Assembly (NCBI RefSeq): GCF_019399235.1
Contig: NZ_JAELVH010000028.1
Location: forward strand, 21,850-58,728
Direction: 5' to 3'
Length of the DNA: 36,879 nucleotides
From: Streptomyces poriferorum
GTDB lineage: Bacteria; Actinomycetota; Actinomycetes; Streptomycetales; Streptomycetaceae
A program made the position numbers and the translations under genes. Shown piece by piece: positions 32,915 to 36,879 of the stretch. The first letter of the stretch is position 1. Every line of letters begins with the position of its first letter. Under the pieces are notes generated by a model. It had not been told where the DNA came from. It saw only the letters and a program-made list of their open reading frames with translations, and searched no databases.

Positions 32915-34744
32915 GTGGAACGCACGGGACCCCCCGCCCGCATGACCGGACTTCTGGCGGCCTTCTCGGCCGCCCTGCTGGCCGTCGGCGGCCTGGCCGC
33001 GACGGCGCCGAGCGCCTCGGCGGCCGACGCCGATGTGGCACGCAACGGCACCTTCGAGGCCGGCCTGACCGGCTGGAACTGTACGGGCGGCAGCGGTGTC
33101 GCCGTCAGCACGCCCGTACACGGCGGCACCTCGGCGCTGAAGGCGACCCCGGCCGGCAGCGACAACGCCAAGTGCTCCCAGACCGTGACGGTCAAGCCCA
33201 ACTCCGCGTACACCCTGAGCGCCTGGGTGCAGGGCAGCTACGTCTACCTGGGCGCGGAGGGCACCGGCACGACGGACGTGTCCACCTGGACGCAGTCCGC
33301 CGGGGCCTGGCAGAAGCTCACCACCACGTTCAGGACCGGGGCGTCGACCACCTCGGCCAAGGTCTACACGCACGGCTGGTACGGCACCCCCGCCTACTAC
33401 GCCGACGACCTCACCCTCGTCGGCCCCGGCGGCGACCCGGTCGTGCTCCCGGCGGTCCCCGCGGGCCTCAGGGCCGGCGCGCCCACCTCGTCCTCGGTCC
33501 CGCTGTCCTGGACCGCCGCCACGGGCGCCACCGGCTACAACGTCTACCGGGGCGGTGCGCTGGTCCTCTCCGCCACCGGTACCTCGGCGACCGTGACGGG
33601 CCTGACCGCCTCGACCGCGTACAGCTTCCAGGTCACCGCCACCAACGAGGCGGGCGAGTCCGCGAAGTCCGCCGCCGTCTCAGCGACCACGACGGCGGGC
33701 GGCGGAGGCGGTGGTGGTGGCTCGGGCCTCCCGGCCCACGCGCTCGTCGGCTATCTGCACTCCAGCTTCGCCAACGGCTCCGGCTACACCCGCATGGCGG
33801 ACGTGCCCGACTCCTGGGACGTCATCGACCTGGCCTTCGGCGAGCCGACCTCCGTCACCTCCGGCGACATCCGCTTCTCGCTCTGCCCGGTCACCGAGTG
33901 CCCGAACGTCGAGTCCGTGGCCGAGTTCAAGGCGGCCATCAAGGCCAAGCAGGCGGCGGGCAAGAAGGTGCTGATCTCCATCGGCGGCCAGAACGGCCAG
34001 GTGCAGCTCGCCACCACCGCCGCCCGTGACACCTTCGTCTCCTCGGTCAGCAAGATCATCGACGAGTACGGTCTCGACGGCCTGGACATCGACTTCGAGG
34101 GCCACTCCCTCTCGCTGAACACCGGCGACACCGACTTCCGCAGCCCCACCACGCCCGTCGTCGTCAACCTGATCTCCGCGGTGAAGTCCCTCAAGGCCAA
34201 GTACGGCGAGAAGTTCGTCCTCACCATGGCCCCCGAGACCTTCTTCGTGCAGCTCGGCTACCAGTACTACGGCTCCGGGCCGTGGGGCGGCCAGGACCCG
34301 CGCGCCGGGGCCTACCTGCCGGTGATCCACGCGCTGCGCGACGACCTCACGCTGCTGCACGTCCAGGACTACAACTCGGGCTCCATCATGGGTCTGGACA
34401 ACCAGTACCACTCCATGGGCGGCGCCGACTTCCACATCGCGATGACCGACATGCTGCTGACCGGCTTCCCGGTGGCGGGCGACCAGACCAAGGTCTTCCC
34501 CGGGCTCCGCCCCGACCAGGTCGCGATCGGCCTGCCCGCCTCCACCCAGGCGGGCAACGGACACACCTCGCCCGCCGAGGTCACCAAGGCACTGAACTGC
34601 CTGACGAAGAAGACCGACTGCGGCTCGTACGCCACCCACGGCACCTGGTCGGGACTGCGCGGACTGATGACGTGGTCCGTCAACTGGGACCGGTTCAACA
34701 ACTGGGCGTTCTCCAAGAACTTCGACGCCTACTTCGGCGGCTGA
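32915..34744 (+). CDS. Secreted chitinase: carbohydrate-binding module, FnIII and GH18
   Basis: A 609-residue precursor. A Sec signal (about 1-36, cut after ASA) is followed by a beta-rich carbohydrate-binding module (about 40-170), an FnIII domain (about 178-265), an eight-glycine linker, and a GH18 catalytic domain (about 280-609). The active-site motif is D388-G-L-D-I-D393-F-E395, with E395 as the proton donor. GH18 enzymes hydrolyse chitin to GlcNAc oligomers by substrate-assisted catalysis. The GTG start at 32915 has GGAGG upstream. The DasR-like site in the promoter fits chitin-responsive control. The 3' end overlaps the convergent PAP2 gene by 50 bp. Confidence 0.95.
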   Translation: MERTGPPARMTGLLAAFSAALLAVGGLAATAPSASAADADVARNGTFEAGLTGWNCTGGSGVAVSTPVHGGTSALKATPAGSDNAKCSQTVTVKPNSAYTLSAWVQGSYVYLGAEGTGTTDVSTWTQSAGAWQKLTTTFRTGASTTSAKVYTHGWYGTPAYYADDLTLVGPGGDPVVLPAVPAGLRAGAPTSSSVPLSWTAATGATGYNVYRGGALVLSATGTSATVTGLTASTAYSFQVTATNEAGESAKSAAVSATTTAGGGGGGGGSGLPAHALVGYLHSSFANGSGYTRMADVPDSWDVIDLAFGEPTSVTSGDIRFSLCPVTECPNVESVAEFKAAIKAKQAAGKKVLISIGGQNGQVQLATTAARDTFVSSVSKIIDEYGLDGLDIDFEGHSLSLNTGDTDFRSPTTPVVVNLISAVKSLKAKYGEKFVLTMAPETFFVQLGYQYYGSGPWGGQDPRAGAYLPVIHALRDDLTLLHVQDYNSGSIMGLDNQYHSMGGADFHIAMTDMLLTGFPVAGDQTKVFPGLRPDQVAIGLPASTQAGNGHTSPAEVTKALNCLTKKTDCGSYATHGTWSGLRGLMTWSVNWDRFNNWAFSKNFDAYFGG

Positions 34745-35514
34745 GCACCCACAGCGCGACCAGCAGCGATCCGCACAGCCACCAGCTGCCGGCCACGTCG
34801 AGAGGCCAGTGGTAGCCGCGGAGCACCAGACCGATGCCCGTCGCCACCGTCATCAGGACGGCGGCGACGGGCATCATCCATGCGTACCGCACGTACGGGG
34901 CGAGCAGGAGCGCCGCGGCGCCGTACGCCACGGCGGCGGTCGCGGCATGGCCCGAGGGGTAGTACCCGGTGGCGTCGGTCAGCGGTCCCGGGCGGGCGAT
35001 CCAGTCCTTGAGCGGGACGACGAGCAGCGGCACGGCCGCCATGGCCAGGGCCGCTGCGAGCGGCGCCCGCCGCTCCCCGCGCACCAGGGTCCACAGGATC
35101 GCGCAGCCGAGGACCGGGAGGGCGACCTGCATGTTGCCGAGATCGGCGAGGAGTTCGGTGAGCCGCTCGGGACCGTGCCCGACGAGGGCGCGGCCGGCTC
35201 GCTCGTCCAGGCGGCGCAGCGGGCCGTCGGCCGCGATCTGCCAGGTGGTGAGTGCGAACAGGGCCGACAGGCCCGACACCACGGAGAGGAAAAGGGCCGT
35301 CCGGCCCGGGACAGGGGGGGTTGTTCCGGGCCGGACGGTGGGACCGGTGTGCCGCGCGCCCCGGGGGGTGTGGGGCGGGCGGCCATCCGATCGGTGAGGA
35401 GTTCCGGAGCCGGAGGCTCCAGTGGTGTGCGCGAAGGCACAACCAGGACGGCGCTGGGGAAGCTCCGGCCCGGCATCGCCCGCAGTCCCCTGCGGGCGGG
35501 GTGTTTCTCTCATC
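34695..35514 (-). CDS. PAP2-family phosphatase, membrane-bound (start uncertain)
   Basis: Integral membrane phosphatase with about five or six helices. All three phosphatase motifs are present in order: KDWIARPGP (KxxxxxxRP), PSGHAATA with its catalytic His, and LRGYHWPLDV (RxxxxxHxxxD). The family removes phosphate from lipid phosphates or undecaprenyl pyrophosphate at the outer membrane face. The start is unresolved. ATG 35514 gives 273 residues but its first 75 codons have poor third-position GC and cross several hairpins; GTG 35282 gives 195 residues beginning just inside the first helix. The last 50 bp overlap the chitinase gene on the opposite strand. Confidence 0.7.
35297..35338 (-). 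terminator. Hairpin with T-tract, candidate terminator
   Basis: 35297-35313 pairs with 35322-35338 over 17 bp with one G-T pair and an 8-nt loop. Read on the minus strand, the stem is followed by CCCTTTTCC. It could end transcripts from gabT (stop at 35663). It lies within the longer reading of the PAP2 gene, which argues for a shorter PAP2 or for attenuation. Confidence 0.5.
35478..35497. repeat. Perfect 8-bp hairpin between gabT and PAP2
   Basis: GCCCGCAG (35478-35485) pairs with CTGCGGGC (35490-35497) around a TCCC loop. It is the second strong hairpin in the gabT-PAP2 gap; a third small one, GGAGCC-GGA-GGCTCC, lies near 35404-35418. Confidence 0.6.
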
Positions 35515-35662
35515 TGCGGAAACCGTACGTCAGGCAACAGGGGGACCGACAGCGTGAACGGTATCCCGCCATCGCCCCCGCACACCTTCTTCACAGGCCC
35601 TCACGCGGGCGCCGGGCATCCAAGGAGAAAACGCCGTGTGCCGCCACCGGGGGGCCGGCGGA

Positions 35663-36879
35663 TCAGACTCCGGCGAACGCCTGCTCAAGGACGTCGAGGC
35701 CCTCGTTCAGAAGGTCCTCGCCGATCACCAGCGGCGGCAGGAAGCGCAGGACGTTGCCGTACGTGCCACACGTCAGGACCAGCACGCCCTCGGCGTGGCA
35801 GGCCTTCGCGAGCTGCGCGGCGGCCTCCGGGTTCGGGTCCTTCGTGCCCGCCTTCACCAGCTCGATCGCGATCATCGCGCCACGGCCGCGGATGTCGCCG
35901 ATGAGTTCACCGTTCGGCAGCTTCGACTGCATCTCGGCGAGCCGGCCCTTCATGACCTGCTCGATGCGCTTCGCCTTGCCGTTCAGGTCCAGCTCGCGCA
36001 TCGTCTCGATCGCGCCGAGCGCACCCGCGCAGGCGACCGGGTTCCCGCCGTAGGTGCCACCGAGGCCGCCGGCGTGCGCGGCGTCCATGATCTCGGCGCG
36101 GCCGGTCACGGCGGAGAGCGGAAGGCCACCCGCGATGCCCTTGGCGGTCGTGATCAGGTCCGGGACGATGCCCTCGTCCTCGCAGGCGAACCACTGGCCG
36201 GTGCGGCAGAAACCGGACTGGATCTCGTCGGCGACGAAGACGATGCCGTTGTCCTTGGCGAACTGCGCGATCGCCGGCAGGAAGCCCTTGGCAGGCTCGA
36301 TGAAGCCGCCCTCGCCGAGGACCGGCTCGATGATGATCGCCGCGACGTTCTCCGCGCCGATCTGCTTGGTGATCTGGTCGATCGCCTGGGCGGACGCCTC
36401 CGCGCCGGCGTTCTCGGCACCGGTCGGCCAGCGGTAGCCGTACGCCACCGGGACGCGGTAGACCTCGGGCGCGAACGGGCCGAAGCCGTGCTTGTACGGC
36501 ATGTTCTTCGCGGTCAGCGCCATCGTGAGGTTGGTCCGGCCGTGGTAGCCGTGGTCGAAGACGACGACCGCGGTGCGCTTGGTGTGGGCGCGGGCGATCT
36601 TCACCGCGTTCTCGACGGCCTCGGCGCCCGAGTTGAACAGGGCGGACTTCTTCGCGTGGTCGCCGGGGGTGAGCTCGGCGAGCTGCTCGCAGACCTCGAC
36701 GTACCCCTCGTACGGCGTGACCATGAAACAGGTGTGGGTGAAGTCGGCGAGCTGGGCGGAGGCCCGGCGCACGACGGCCTCGGCGGAGGCGCCGACCGAG
36801 GTCACGGCGATGCCGGAACCGAAGTCGATCAGACGGTTCCCGTCCACGTCCTCGATGATCCCGCCGCCCGCGCGGGCGG
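35663..36879 (-). CDS. gabT: 4-aminobutyrate aminotransferase (5' end beyond the window)
   Basis: Partial: the reading frame runs off the right edge (the last bases encode ARAGGGIIEDVDGN), so roughly 40-50 N-terminal residues are missing. It is a class III PLP aminotransferase with SALFNSGAEAVENAVKIAR, VFDHGYHGRTN, FVADEIQSGFCRTG (cofactor Asp) and TTAKGIAGGLPLS (Schiff-base lysine). These are the standard GabT motifs. GabT moves the amine of GABA to 2-oxoglutarate, giving succinate semialdehyde, the exit step of putrescine catabolism. It is only about 30% like the 11.8-kb aminotransferase by eye and has a different substrate class. It lies 3.5 kb from the polyamine oxidase gene, separated by chitinase and PAP2. 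Confidence 0.93.
   Translation of the reverse strand, partial: ARAGGGIIEDVDGNRLIDFGSGIAVTSVGASAEAVVRRASAQLADFTHTCFMVTPYEGYVEVCEQLAELTPGDHAKKSALFNSGAEAVENAVKIARAHTKRTAVVVFDHGYHGRTNLTMALTAKNMPYKHGFGPFAPEVYRVPVAYGYRWPTGAENAGAEASAQAIDQITKQIGAENVAAIIIEPVLGEGGFIEPAKGFLPAIAQFAKDNGIVFVADEIQSGFCRTGQWFACEDEGIVPDLITTAKGIAGGLPLSAVTGRAEIMDAAHAGGLGGTYGGNPVACAGALGAIETMRELDLNGKAKRIEQVMKGRLAEMQSKLPNGELIGDIRGRGAMIAIELVKAGTKDPNPEAAAQLAKACHAEGVLVLTCGTYGNVLRFLPPLVIGEDLLNEGLDVLEQAFAGV

Overview
The window is high-GC actinomycete DNA and almost certainly a Streptomyces chromosome. Genes are dense and third codon positions are strongly G/C. GTG starts are frequent, stop/start overlaps are common, substrate-binding lipoproteins carry twin-arginine signals, and the S-adenosyl methyltransferase, DUF4190 and GH18/FnIII families are typical of the genus. 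I see no tRNA, rRNA, insertion sequence, phage gene or CRISPR array.

Layout. (1) 1-6 kb: a membrane protein, then rlmN, then a thiamine ABC transporter operon thiB-thiP-thiQ. The operon sits behind a TPP riboswitch, and its last segment is a hairpin that buries the thiB ribosome-binding site. (2) 6-8.3 kb: a 570-bp non-coding stretch with a perfect palindrome, followed by a flavohemoprotein translationally coupled to a PPOX-type flavin protein. This is probably an NO or nitrosative-stress pair. (3) 8.4-11.8 kb (minus): a LOG-family protein and a two-gene ABC system whose ATPase has a degenerate signature motif. A 22-bp perfect palindrome lies in its leader. (4) 11.8-16.6 kb: polyamine catabolism module 1, with a class III aminotransferase and Lrp/AsnC regulator (minus) divergent from an aldehyde dehydrogenase and a Tat-type PotD-like lipoprotein. 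(5) 16.7-24.7 kb: unlinked chromosomal genes. These are a membrane protein, a serine hydrolase, a methyltransferase/histidine kinase/response regulator operon with overlapping reading frames, a glycerophosphodiesterase, adenosine deaminase, a DUF4190 protein and a NADAR protein. (6) 24.9-32.1 kb: polyamine module 2, with a second aldehyde dehydrogenase, a second PotD, PotA, PotB, PotC and a gamma-glutamylputrescine-oxidase-like flavoenzyme. Its 3' end is duplicated into a short tandem repeat array. (7) 32.3-36.9 kb: a small conserved protein, a secreted GH18 chitinase with a DasR-like operator inside its promoter, a PAP2 phosphatase and the 3' part of gabT.

How it fits together. Modules 4 and 6 plus gabT form a dispersed polyamine/GABA utilisation set. 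It covers uptake (two PotD proteins, PotABC), oxidation of a (gamma-glutamyl) amine, transamination, aldehyde oxidation and GABA transamination. The Lrp-type gene is the only obvious local regulator. The glutamylating ligase and the gamma-glutamyl hydrolase of the pathway are not in the window. The aldehyde dehydrogenase plus PotD-lipoprotein doublet occurs twice, which looks like an old duplication.

The least ordinary items are: the TPP riboswitch with a directly visible Shine-Dalgarno-sequestering hairpin; the palindromes before the flavohemoprotein and before the degenerate ABC ATPase; the CAACAA-N9-TTGTTG repeat in the second aldehyde dehydrogenase promoter; the methyltransferase coupled to a two-component system; and the tandem repeat generated from the end of the flavoenzyme gene. 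I saw no clear evidence of a wholly new large system.
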